Source: JAJZMY01 sp964604635 (lineage in GTDB: Archaea > Micrarchaeota > Micrarchaeia > Micrarchaeales > Micrarchaeaceae). From it: DNA of 62,536 nucleotides. The stretch covers positions 1-62,536 of the forward strand of contig CAZRZO010000003.1 in assembly GCA_964604635.1 (NCBI GenBank), in the 5' to 3' direction. Within the stretch, counting starts at the first letter, position 1, and each line of letters opens with the position of its first letter. Below are positions 52,680 through 61,245 of this stretch, in pieces. The notes beneath the pieces were generated by a model. That model was given only the letters and a program-made list of their open reading frames with translations. It was not told where the DNA came from and did not search any database. The position numbers and the translations under genes were made by a program.

Positions 52680-54395
52680 TTAAATTCTATTTGATAAATT
52701 AAATAATCCTTTAATAATTTTTGTTTTGTTTAAAACAGTATAGTTCATTATTAAATTATATGAATTAATTATACTTATTTGACTAGAAAGTCCATTACAT
52801 GAAATATTAAGTATTAAAGAATTATCAGATCCAATTGTTTTATTTATTGTTTGATTAGATTCAAAACCTGAATCATAGCAAGCAATTGTGTTTATTTTAA
52901 TACTATTATTCATTTTATTTGTAATATTTAATGAAGCAACTGAATTAAGATAATTAAAATTATAATAACTGCAATTTAATAAAGTGCTGTCTAATGAACA
53001 TTTATTAATTGTTTTCCAAGAAAAAGATGTTTGGTTAAAATTTAATCTATTAATTAAACTTTGTGCAATTCTAGAAGCATAAATTGATAAATTATTATTT
53101 ACAATTGAATAAAGACCAAGTTTATAATTTTTTGTAAATTCTGTTGAATTAACAATTGAAAAATTTAAAGTATTTAATGAAATAAAATCACTACAAACAT
53201 GTGTATTATTTTGATTAGATAAAATACCTTTGCATGTTTTATTAAAAGTAATTAATTGTTTGTTATTGTGTATTATATAATTGATGAATGTACCATATTT
53301 ACTATCAAATAATCTATAAAAACCAGAAGAATTATTATTATATGTACTAATTAAACCAATGTTTGAAACATTAGTGAATATAAATTTAGAACTATTTTTT
53401 ATAAAAACAGGATTACTAGTAAATATTGATTCAATTGAATTATAATTATTTGTTTGATAATTCTTTTTAATTATATTTAAACAAGAATTAGAATTATTTG
53501 AATTATTTTTATATGCAATAATTTTAGTCCACCCTTGCTGATAAAAATAACAAATACTTTTATTATTATCAATTTTTATAAAATTCACATTAATTTTTTT
53601 CTGATTATTTATTTCATTTTTATTATAATTTAAATTTATAGTATAATTTGTATTATAAATATTTGAAAATGTAGAAACAACAGTACTAATAAATTCAGGT
53701 TTTAAATTTCCTTGTATCCAAGTAGAATATGCTGATGTATTATTATTATATCTAATATAAAGTCCATTCAATATATTCATATGGTTTGATAAATCATAAA
53801 AAATTTTAGATAAAATAATTTGAGAAAAAACAATATTATTTAAAAAATCATTTTTATTGAAATTAATATCAATAAAAGGAATTGCAGTAATGCCTTGTTT
53901 ATATAATGAAAATGTTTCTAATGCTTGTATGTTATTATCAGGAATTGATGAGGGAATATCTAAAACGCTTTGAAGTTTTTTTACTTTAATATTAATATTA
54001 CTCTTTATTGTTGAAGTATTAGAAATAGTTCGTACTAATGAAGGATTTGCAATTATTTCAAAATTAAATATTCCTGATTTATTATAAGTATAATTTAAAG
54101 TTGTTGTAATATTTTTATAAGGTGGTAATGAAACAGTATATGATTTAATTAAACTATGATTTAAATAAAATCCCAAAACTAAATTTTTAATATAATTAGA
54201 TCCAGTATTGTTTATTTGTATTTTAAAATAAGATGTTTCAAAAGGATATAATATTGTATTTGATGAATTACTTGATAAAGATACATTTATTTTATAAACA
54301 TGGTTTGTTTTTATAATTAAGATACTACTAACAATACTAAGTATTACAATTGCTAAGATAATATAGATTATTATATTTAAATTAATTTTTTTTAT
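52680..54395 (-). CDS. Signal-anchored, N-glycosylatable surface protein; probable ATA start
   Basis: A protein of about 571 residues. Residues 1-30 form a basic-hydrophobic anchor (KKINLNIIIYIILAIVILSIVSSILII); the rest is Asn/Ser/Thr-rich, with dozens of N-x-S/T sequons, likely beta-sandwich at the start (about 35-120) and end. The first canonical start codon would be a TTG at residue 74 and would remove the anchor. GGTGAT ending 3 nt before ATA 54395 supports an ATA start. It follows a wHTH gene with the signal overlapping that gene's stop. It is probably an AglB substrate on the cell surface. No family is recognised. Confidence 0.72.
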   Translation of the reverse strand: MKKINLNIIIYIILAIVILSIVSSILIIKTNHVYKINVSLSSNSSNTILYPFETSYFKIQINNTGSNYIKNLVLGFYLNHSLIKSYTVSLPPYKNITTTLNYTYNKSGIFNFEIIANPSLVRTISNTSTIKSNINIKVKKLQSVLDIPSSIPDNNIQALETFSLYKQGITAIPFIDINFNKNDFLNNIVFSQIILSKIFYDLSNHMNILNGLYIRYNNNTSAYSTWIQGNLKPEFISTVVSTFSNIYNTNYTINLNYNKNEINNQKKINVNFIKIDNNKSICYFYQQGWTKIIAYKNNSNNSNSCLNIIKKNYQTNNYNSIESIFTSNPVFIKNSSKFIFTNVSNIGLISTYNNNSSGFYRLFDSKYGTFINYIIHNNKQLITFNKTCKGILSNQNNTHVCSDFISLNTLNFSIVNSTEFTKNYKLGLYSIVNNNLSIYASRIAQSLINRLNFNQTSFSWKTINKCSLDSTLLNCSYYNFNYLNSVASLNITNKMNNSIKINTIACYDSGFESNQTINKTIGSDNSLILNISCNGLSSQISIINSYNLIMNYTVLNKTKIIKGLFNLSNRI

Positions 54396-54404
54396 ATTAT
54401 CACC
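54393..54404 (-). promoter_or_regulatory. Shine-Dalgarno GGTGAT before ATA start
   Basis: GGTGAT (54404-54399), then AAT, then ATA at 54395-54393. The box overlaps the AGG-TGA end of the wHTH gene, so translation is coupled. The 3-nt spacing matches recognised genes. Confidence 0.6.
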
Positions 54405-54858
54405 TATTTTTAAGTTCTTTTATCATTCTTTTTATATTACTTTTTATTGGCTCTATAATTGAATTAAAATAATCATCAACCCATAAAGTTTCATCATTTT
54501 TATTAATTTCATCATTTTTAATTAAAAAATATTTTGATTTTGAATTTTTAATAATATTCATTTTTTTTAATTGCAATAAATGATATCTTAATGTTTTCTC
54601 ATTAATCTGACCCCATGTTTTATTAATATAATTCATTAATTCTACAACACTTGGATCTTTTTTTTGAGATATTTGAAAATATAATATTGAATCTAAAACT
54701 GAAAGAGCACTAAGTCTTGATTCTTTAGGATTAACAATACCTAATGATAAAGCAAGCCATCTTATTATTGAACGTCTAGTTTCTAAATTTTCTTTAGTTA
54801 ATCTTAATAATCTTAATGTTATTTCTTTTTCAATAAGTTTTGATTCATTAAGTTCCAT
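54400..54858 (-). CDS. Winged-helix DNA-binding protein
   Basis: A 152-residue protein. The N-terminal helices (LRLLRLTKENLETRRSIIRWLALSLGIVNP) may dimerise; the wHTH at about 52-118 includes SVVELMNYINKTWGQINEKTLRYHLLQLKKMNIIKNSKSKYFLI, with TLRYHLLQL as recognition helix and KYFLI as wing. AGAT lies 3 nt before the ATG. It forms an operon with the surface protein downstream. Targets are unknown. Confidence 0.78.
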   Translation of the reverse strand: MELNESKLIEKEITLRLLRLTKENLETRRSIIRWLALSLGIVNPKESRLSALSVLDSILYFQISQKKDPSVVELMNYINKTWGQINEKTLRYHLLQLKKMNIIKNSKSKYFLIKNDEINKNDETLWVDDYFNSIIEPIKSNIKRMIKELKNR

Positions 54859-55015
54859 ATTATCTATTTTTTATTTATAATTTAATAAATATTTATTTAA
54901 TTTTAATAATTAATTGTTTTATAATATTAATTATTAATAATTTAATTTTTTATTTTAGTATTTATTATATTTTAATATTTAATTTAATAATATATTTAAT
55001 TAATAAAATGATTTT

Positions 55016-55411
55016 ATGACTAATTTATCTATTAAAACAATACTAGAACCAAGTGATTTGAAAGCTTATTCTAGAAACGAAGCTTTATTATTAATTGAAA
55101 TTTCAAATCAAAATGAGCAAGTATTATGGTGTGAATCAGAAATAAAGGTTACTTCTCCATTATCTTTAGCATTTGATTATGAATTGAATAGAGGTTTTGT
55201 AAGAATTGGTATGATGGAACCAAATAAAACTAAAAAAAAGAAAGTAAATTTATATACTAGACCAAATAATTTTCCAGATGATTACAAATTAAATATCCTT
55301 TTTTTTATTTATGATAAAGATGGAGTAATATTTGAACGAATTGAACATCAAGTAATAGTTCCTTGCAAAGAAAATAAAAAAGAAGAAGAAAAAAGAAATA
55401 AAGATATTTAA
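55016..55411 (+). CDS. Beta-rich hypothetical protein before orc1
   Basis: A 131-residue protein, not recognised. Alternating strand patterns (ALLLIEISNQNEQVLWCESEIKVTSPLSLAF, RGFVRIGMMEPNKTKKKKVNLYTRP, LNILFFIYDKDGVIFERIEHQVIV) suggest one immunoglobulin-like sandwich, with a Lys/Glu tail. It lies 85 nt before orc1 in the same direction; a 157-bp A/T-rich gap precedes it. No signal sequence, so probably cytosolic. Confidence 0.65.
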   Translation: MTNLSIKTILEPSDLKAYSRNEALLLIEISNQNEQVLWCESEIKVTSPLSLAFDYELNRGFVRIGMMEPNKTKKKKVNLYTRPNNFPDDYKLNILFFIYDKDGVIFERIEHQVIVPCKENKKEEEKRNKDI

Positions 55412-55496
55412 ATTCTAAATATTTAATTTATATTAATTGTTTTTATTTTTATTTAGTTATATAATTAAAATATTAAATTATACACATTGTGATAAT

Positions 55497-56693
55497 ATGG
55501 GTCTTAATGAGTTGTTAGCAGAATCAAAAATATTTAAGGATAGAGAAGTATTTTCTCCCTATTTTATCCCAAAAAAATTACTTTTTAGAGAAAAAGAAAT
55601 ATTAAAGATTGAAAAATCAATTGCACCAGCATTAAAAGGTGAAAGAGGGCGCAATTTATTTGTTTATGGTAAAACAGGATCAGGTAAAACATCATGCGTA
55701 AAATATGTGATTGATGAAATTAGAAGCATTCCAAATATAAAAGTAGCTATTTCTTATGTGAATTGTAGAATATATAATTCCAGATTCCGTGTTTTAAATA
55801 GAATAATTAATGATCATATGCCAACATATGCTAAAAGAGGATATGGGGCAGCAGATTTATATGAAAAAGTTATAAGATGGATTGAAGAGGATGGAAAATT
55901 ATTCATAATTGTTTTAGATGAATTAGATATGGTTAAAGATTTAGATGATTTAATTTATACTTTAACAAGAGTAAATACTGATATTAAAACAGGTGGTGTT
56001 TCATTAGTTGGTATTGCAAATAAAATTTCTTTTAAAGAAAATTTAGATCCAAGAAGTTTATCTTCTTTATATGAAACTGAACTTGTTTTTTCACCTTATT
56101 ATTCTGATGAATTATATGCAATTATAAAAGATAGGTCTGATATGGGTTTTTTTAAAAATGATATAATTAAAGATGAAACATTGCGTTTTATTGCTGCTGC
56201 TGCTGCAAAAGCAGGTGGTGATGCACGTTTTTCTTTAAAAATATTGACAAAAGCAGGAGAATTAAGTGAAGAATTAAATTTAGATAAAATATCAATGGAA
56301 CAAGCTAGCCAAGCAATTAAAATTGCAGAAGAAGACATTGTTTATGAATTAATTTCAACATTACCAGAACATTTAAAACTAGTTTTATATTCAATTTCTT
56401 TATTAAGTTTAACTGGTGGAACTTACAAAAAACTTACAAATGGTATTGATACTTATTTATTTAGTGGAGAAGTTTATAGTAGGTATAAATCAATAACAGA
56501 AAGTATTCATAAAGAACCAAAAACAGAAAGATGGTATAGACAGTATCTAAGTGAATTAGAAATGCAAGGATTAATAATTTCTTATGAATCTGGAAAAGGT
56601 ATTAGAGGACATACTAAATTAATAAAAATAACATATCCTTCAAAAAAAGTATCAGATATATTAGAAAAAGAAATATTTGGTGTTTCAAAATAA
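55497..56693 (+). CDS. cdc6: Replication initiator Orc1/Cdc6
   Basis: An AAA+ protein that marks replication origins and loads MCM. It has REKEILKIEKSIAPAL, Walker A YGKTGSGKTSCVKYV, Walker B IIVLDELDMV, sensor 1 LVGIANKISF, sensor 2 GGDARFSLKILTKAGE and a C-terminal winged helix (to 398). ATG 55497 is chosen because GTGAT lies 3 nt upstream; upstream in-frame codons encode a non-homologous hydrophobic stretch. The next gene, RNase P Rpp30, starts 8 nt after its stop. Origins often lie near cdc6, but I see no origin-recognition repeat. Confidence 0.96.
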   Translation: MGLNELLAESKIFKDREVFSPYFIPKKLLFREKEILKIEKSIAPALKGERGRNLFVYGKTGSGKTSCVKYVIDEIRSIPNIKVAISYVNCRIYNSRFRVLNRIINDHMPTYAKRGYGAADLYEKVIRWIEEDGKLFIIVLDELDMVKDLDDLIYTLTRVNTDIKTGGVSLVGIANKISFKENLDPRSLSSLYETELVFSPYYSDELYAIIKDRSDMGFFKNDIIKDETLRFIAAAAAKAGGDARFSLKILTKAGELSEELNLDKISMEQASQAIKIAEEDIVYELISTLPEHLKLVLYSISLLSLTGGTYKKLTNGIDTYLFSGEVYSRYKSITESIHKEPKTERWYRQYLSELEMQGLIISYESGKGIRGHTKLIKITYPSKKVSDILEKEIFGVSK

Positions 56694-56704
56694 GTGATAT
56701 TCTG
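56694..56704 (+). promoter_or_regulatory. Shine-Dalgarno GTGAT before CTG start
   Basis: GTGAT at 56694-56698 follows the cdc6 TAA directly; ATT is the spacer and CTG 56702 the start candidate. The spacing is 3 nt as elsewhere. The nearest canonical codon in frame is TTG 56798, 32 codons later. Confidence 0.6.
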
Positions 56705-57211
56705 GATTATTACGATATAATATTAAAAACCTGTAATATTAATATTGAAATAGAAAAAAAATTAGGATTTACAAAAATATATCAAATTACAACTGATTTG
56801 AATTCTAAAATTGCATATCAAAATAATCCAAAAATAAAAAAACTAATTAGAAATAAAGTAATATGTGCTGTTATTTCTACTGATTATAGTATTGATAAAA
56901 ATTTATTTAATTTATTACTAAAAAATAATATAATTTTTATTATTAAGATTCCAAATACAGATCAAAGATTTAATTTATCTAGAAATTTATATAAAATATC
57001 TAATTTATTTACTTATTTGGTTAAGCACAAAATACTTACAACATTTATAACACTTTCACAATCAAATGCATATTTATGTTCTTATATTCAATTAATTGAA
57101 TTTGTAAAGTTTATTGGTGCTACTGAACAATATGCTAAATTTTGTTTAAGTAATTTAAATAAAATAGCAATACAAAAAATTTCAAATGAAACTTATGAAG
57201 AAAAAATATAG
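56702..57211 (+). CDS. rnp3: RNase P protein Rpp30; probable CTG start
   Basis: A TIM-barrel RNase P subunit, 169 residues. From CTG 56702 the peptide is (M)DYYDIILKTCNINIEIEKKLGFTKIY, matching the usual start of archaeal Rpp30 (aspartate-rich strand, then AxxLGF.xI). Further on, VICAVISTDYS, FIIKIPNTDQRFNLSRNLYKISNLFTYLVKHK and ITLSQSNAYLCSYIQLIEFVKFIGATEQYAKFCLSN fit the family. The TTG at 56798 would cut off the first barrel strand and helix. Pop5 overlaps its 3' end, the usual archaeal pairing. Confidence 0.8.
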   Translation: MDYYDIILKTCNINIEIEKKLGFTKIYQITTDLNSKIAYQNNPKIKKLIRNKVICAVISTDYSIDKNLFNLLLKNNIIFIIKIPNTDQRFNLSRNLYKISNLFTYLVKHKILTTFITLSQSNAYLCSYIQLIEFVKFIGATEQYAKFCLSNLNKIAIQKISNETYEEKI

Positions 57212-57497
57212 ATATTTGTTAATTGAATCAAGTTTAGAAATAAGGGATAAAAGTCAATTTAATATTCAATTATTTAATGAGTTAATTAATATAATTGGAT
57301 TAAATTATTACAAAGTAAATCCTAGAATTGTCTCTTTTATAGATAAAAATACATTTATAATCAAGTGTTCCAATTCTTATATTTCTTTTTTAATTTTAGC
57401 ATTTACTTTTATTAAATTTTTAAATAAAAACCCAATCTATTTTTATACTTTAAAAAGTTCGGGAACAATTAAATCAATAAAAGAACAATTAACTTAA
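57195..57497 (+). CDS. rnp2: RNase P protein Pop5
   Basis: A 100-residue RNase P subunit with a ferredoxin-like fold. It begins KKKYRYLLIESSLE, continues VNPRIVSFIDKNTFIIKCSNSYISFLILAF and ends IYFYTLKSSGTIKSIKEQLT, whose SGTIK is the Pop5 hallmark. The start overlaps the end of Rpp30 by 17 nt; ATG 57186 is an in-frame alternative. With Rpp30 it forms the specificity-activating half of the protein part. RNase P RNA is not in the window. Confidence 0.88.
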   Translation: MKKKYRYLLIESSLEIRDKSQFNIQLFNELINIIGLNYYKVNPRIVSFIDKNTFIIKCSNSYISFLILAFTFIKFLNKNPIYFYTLKSSGTIKSIKEQLT

Positions 57498-57733
57498 TTA
57501 TTATTCTCATCTAAAATTTTAATAACAGCATCTAATAAACCATGAGCATAGGATATGCAAGAAAAAGATGTATAAAGATCTTTTTTTTCAAGAAAAAAAT
57601 TAGCATCAGTAGCATACATAATTGATAATTCAATAACATTTCTAATTTGTTTATTTACATTAGATTTATCAATTTTTAGTATATTTTGATTAAATATTCC
57701 AATATCTTTTTTTATTCTATCTTTAATATCCAT
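57494..57733 (-). CDS. DUF357 family protein
   Basis: A 79-residue helical protein of the archaeal DUF357 family, recognised by VIELSIMYATDANFFLEKKDLYTSFSCISYAHGLLDAVIKI (family pattern: SYY.DA..F...GD...A....YAHGWLDA). Function is unknown. AGAT lies 3 nt before the ATG. It converges on Pop5, overlapping by 4 nt. Confidence 0.85.
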   Translation of the reverse strand: MDIKDRIKKDIGIFNQNILKIDKSNVNKQIRNVIELSIMYATDANFFLEKKDLYTSFSCISYAHGLLDAVIKILDENNN

Positions 57734-57838
57734 AGTATCTATCTATAACTAACTTATAAATTTAATATAATTATATATTTATTTAATATTTTATATATTA
57801 AAAATAATAAAATATTATTTATTTTACAATTGATAAAA

Positions 57839-59170
57839 ATGCTAAATTCAAAATATATAAGAGAACATTACCAAGAATTTAAATTATCTTTAAATAAAAG
57901 GAAGTCAGATTATCCTTTAGATGAAATAATTAAATTAGATGAAGAAAATAGAAATTTAAAAACACAGATGCAACGATTTCAGGAAGAAAAAAATCAATTA
58001 AGTAAAAATATTTCAAATTTAAAAAAAGAAAATAATTCAGAAGGTTTGAACCAATTACTTGATAAAGCCACACAAATTAAAGATCAAATAGATCTAGTTG
58101 ATAAAAAATTAATAAATACTGAAACTAGGATTAATGATCTTATTTGGAATATCCCCAATATATTACATAACTCAGTTCCTTATGGTGTGTCTTCAGATAA
58201 TAATATTGAAATAAAAACATGGTTTCCAAATAATAAAAATATTAATGATTTTAATAAATTAAATATTGATAAAACCCATGAAGATATATTAATTGATTTA
58301 GATTTATTAGATACAAAAAGAGCTGCAAAAGTAGCTGGATCTAGATTTTATTATATAAAAAATGATCTTGTATTATTAGAATTATCATTAATTAGATTTG
58401 TAATTGATGAATTAAGTAAAAAAGGATTTATTCCTATTTCTCCTCCAAATATGATGCGAAAAGAATATTATAAAAGTGTTACTTCATTAGCTGATTTTGA
58501 AGAAGCACTTTATAAAATAACAGATCCTAAAGAATCTCAATCTAATCCGAATTTAGAGCAAATTAATGAAGAATTATTTTTAATATCAACATCAGAGCAT
58601 CCTATTGCAGCAATGCATAGTAATGAAGTATTTTCAGGGAATCAATTACCATTAAAATATGCTGGTATAAGTCCTTGTTTTAGAAGAGAAGCAGGATCTC
58701 ATGGAAAAGATACAAAAGGAATTTTTCGAGTTCACCAATTTTATAAAATAGAACAGTTTATTTTTTCAAGAGAAGAAGATTCAGAAATTTATTTTAATGA
58801 ATTATTAAATAATTCAGAACAGATTTTTAAAAAATTACAAATTCCTTACAGAGTTGTTAATATATGTACTGGTGATATTGGTATTGTTGCTGCTAAGAAA
58901 AATGATATAGAAGCATATATGCCAATACAAAAAGAATATAGAGAAGTTGTATCTTGTTCTAATTGTACTGATTGGCAAAGTTTAAGATTAAATATAAAAT
59001 ATGATGAAAAAAATGAAAGAAAATATGTACATACATTAAATTCAACTGGACTTGCAACAACAAGAACAATTGTTGCAATAGTTGAAAATTATTTAAATGA
59101 TGATGGATCAATATCAATTCCAGATGTCCTGATTCCTTACTTTGGAAAATCAAAAATAACAAAAAATTAA
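57839..59170 (+). CDS. serS: Seryl-tRNA synthetase
   Basis: A class II synthetase charging tRNA-Ser. The N-terminal coiled-coil arm (about 30-100) touches the long variable arm; GISPCFRREAGSHGKDTKGIFRVHQFYKIEQF is motif 2, and TGLATTRTIVAIVENYL with DVLIPYFGK is motif 3. It is the common type, not the methanogenic form. Length 443 from ATG 57839 (TTGAT 4 nt upstream). aRF1 follows after 8 nt. Confidence 0.96.
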   Translation: MLNSKYIREHYQEFKLSLNKRKSDYPLDEIIKLDEENRNLKTQMQRFQEEKNQLSKNISNLKKENNSEGLNQLLDKATQIKDQIDLVDKKLINTETRINDLIWNIPNILHNSVPYGVSSDNNIEIKTWFPNNKNINDFNKLNIDKTHEDILIDLDLLDTKRAAKVAGSRFYYIKNDLVLLELSLIRFVIDELSKKGFIPISPPNMMRKEYYKSVTSLADFEEALYKITDPKESQSNPNLEQINEELFLISTSEHPIAAMHSNEVFSGNQLPLKYAGISPCFRREAGSHGKDTKGIFRVHQFYKIEQFIFSREEDSEIYFNELLNNSEQIFKKLQIPYRVVNICTGDIGIVAAKKNDIEAYMPIQKEYREVVSCSNCTDWQSLRLNIKYDEKNERKYVHTLNSTGLATTRTIVAIVENYLNDDGSISIPDVLIPYFGKSKITKN

Positions 59171-59178
59171 ATGATAAA

Positions 59179-60384
59179 ATGAGTTTTATAAAAGATTATG
59201 AATTAAAGAAACAATTAAAGAAATTATCAGCAATACATGGTAGTGGAACAGAACTTATTAGCGTTTATATTCCAACTTATTTTGTAATTTCAAATGAAAT
59301 TAGTAAATTAAAAGATGAGCAAAATCAGTCATCAAATATTAAATCAAAATCAACTAGATCAAATGTTCAAAGCGCAATTGAAAAAATGATCCAATATATT
59401 AAATTATATAGAAATCCGCCCAAAAATGGAATAGCTGTTTTTTGTGGGAATACATCTTCAGCGCAAGCAAAATCAGACATTCAATTATTTTCAGTAGAAC
59501 CACCACAACAAATTAAAGTAAATATTTATAGATGTGATTCAGCATTTTTGCTTGGTCCTTTATATGCAATGATGGAAGCAAAAGATAGTTTTGTTTTAGT
59601 TGTACTTGATGGGCGAGAAGCAACTATTGCATTATTAAATGGAACTACTATTGAAATAGAAAAAAAATTAAGATCTTTTGCGCATGCAAAAGTAAGAAAA
59701 GGAGGTGCATCAGCAGGTAGATATGAAAGAGCAATATCTGAAAGTATAAATGATTTTTATAAAAGTGTTGCAGATAGCATAAATACTGTATTTCTAAAAC
59801 ATAATTTTAAAATTAATGGATTAGTTGTTGGAGGTCCAGGTCCAACAAAAGATAATTTTGTAAAATCTAAAAATTTAAATTATCAAATAAAAGTAATTGG
59901 TATTTTTGATACTGGTTATACTGATGAACATACTGGAATAAATGAATTACTTGAAAAAGCAAAAGACGTACTTTCTGAGCAAGAAGTTGTAAAAGAAAAA
60001 AAGATTATGGATAGATTTTTAAATGAAGTTTCAAATAATGGATTAACTGTTTTTGGTTATGAAAAAGTAAAAAATATGCTATTAAATAATAATATTATTA
60101 AACTAATTATTAGTGAAGATTTAGAACTAAATAATATAAAATATAAATGCAGTTCATGTAATGAAGAAATTAATGTAATTGAAGAAGGTAATACAAGACA
60201 AACAAGACATTCTTGTGGTGGTAGTTTAAGTATTGAATCACAAACAGATTCTATTAAAGAAATGATAGAAACTGCTGATAAAATGAATATTGAAATTGTT
60301 TTTATATCTGCTCAAACATCTTATGGCCGTGAATTTTTATTAGGTTTTCATGGAATTGCTGCAATGATAAAATACAAAGCATAA
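59179..60384 (+). CDS. prf1: Peptide chain release factor aRF1 with GGA instead of GGQ
   Basis: Recognises all three stop codons (all are used here) and triggers peptide release. Domain 1 contains SNIKSKSTRSNVQSAIEKM (NIKS motif) and YRCDSAFLLGPL (YxCxxxF). Domain 2 contains KVRKGGASAGRYERAISESI at residues 172-191: the catalytic Gln of GGQ is Ala177 (codon GCA at 59707). Domain 3 has CSSCNEEI and a short finger region. Length 401 is normal, and everything else follows aRF1. TGAT precedes the ATG by 3 nt. It sits between serS and an M50 protease. Confidence 0.93.
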   Translation: MSFIKDYELKKQLKKLSAIHGSGTELISVYIPTYFVISNEISKLKDEQNQSSNIKSKSTRSNVQSAIEKMIQYIKLYRNPPKNGIAVFCGNTSSAQAKSDIQLFSVEPPQQIKVNIYRCDSAFLLGPLYAMMEAKDSFVLVVLDGREATIALLNGTTIEIEKKLRSFAHAKVRKGGASAGRYERAISESINDFYKSVADSINTVFLKHNFKINGLVVGGPGPTKDNFVKSKNLNYQIKVIGIFDTGYTDEHTGINELLEKAKDVLSEQEVVKEKKIMDRFLNEVSNNGLTVFGYEKVKNMLLNNNIIKLIISEDLELNNIKYKCSSCNEEINVIEEGNTRQTRHSCGGSLSIESQTDSIKEMIETADKMNIEIVFISAQTSYGREFLLGFHGIAAMIKYKA

Positions 60385-60419
60385 TATTTAAATTTATAAA
60401 TTCAATGAAACTGATAAAA

Positions 60420-61157
60420 ATGAAATTAAGTTTAAATAATTTTAAAGAAAGATTTACTAAGCAAGAAATAATAGATATTTTAATTGCAGATACAGTACTA
60501 ATTCTAGCTTTTACATTAATATTGTCAACAAAGTTTGGTGGTATTTTTTCAATATCTAGTATTATATCTAATACTAGTCTTTCTAGTTTTTTGAATAATT
60601 TCTTTATTTATTTATCTATTTCTGCATTTGTTGTTAGTATAAGTTTTATTATTCATGAATTAATGCATAAATTTGTTGCACAATATTATGGCGCAATTGC
60701 TGGTTTTAGAACATCAATAAATGGATTAATGATTACAATTGTATCTTCTTTATTTGGATTTTTAATTGGAATCCCAGGAGCAACAATGATATATGCACAG
60801 AATTTTAGCAAGAAACAAGAAGGAATTGTGTCATTAGCAGGTCCATTAACTAATTTTGCAATGTTTGGTATTTTTTTGTTTTTAAATTTTATTATTCATC
60901 CAAATCCAGAATCCTATTTAGGGCAATTAATTTATTTAACATTTTTTATAAATATTCTTCTTGCACTATATAATATGCTTCCAATTTTCCCGTTAGATGG
61001 GAGCAAAATATTTATGTGGAATAAACCTCTTTATATTTCTATGATGGCACTAATTTTTATTTTAACATGGTTCTTTATACCTAGTATATTGTATTTGATT
61101 GTTTTTATGGTAATTATTGCATTAATATTTTCATTATTATATAAACAAATTCTTTAA
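60420..61157 (+). CDS. Site-2-protease-like (M50) intramembrane metallopeptidase
   Basis: A 245-residue polytopic protease. The zinc site HELMHKF (about residue 80) lies in a membrane helix, and the third ligand is in NMLPIFPLDGSKIF near 198. VSLAGPLTNFAMF resembles the conserved GPLxN helix. It cleaves transmembrane substrates in the membrane; target unknown. ATG 60420 is chosen since CTGAT lies 4 nt upstream; ATG 60405 is alternative. Confidence 0.9.
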   Translation: MKLSLNNFKERFTKQEIIDILIADTVLILAFTLILSTKFGGIFSISSIISNTSLSSFLNNFFIYLSISAFVVSISFIIHELMHKFVAQYYGAIAGFRTSINGLMITIVSSLFGFLIGIPGATMIYAQNFSKKQEGIVSLAGPLTNFAMFGIFLFLNFIIHPNPESYLGQLIYLTFFINILLALYNMLPIFPLDGSKIFMWNKPLYISMMALIFILTWFFIPSILYLIVFMVIIALIFSLLYKQIL

Positions 61158-61245
61158 ACAAATTAATTAATAGAATATCAGAATATTTTTATAATTAGAA
61201 ATAACAAGTGTTTTATATTTTTATGATAAATTTAAATTGATATTA

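Noticed and set aside
54859..55015. Possible replication origin upstream of the orc1 region
   Set aside because: The gap is A/T rich and close to cdc6, but no repeated origin-recognition box or G-rich inverted motif is visible, so the call would rest on position alone.
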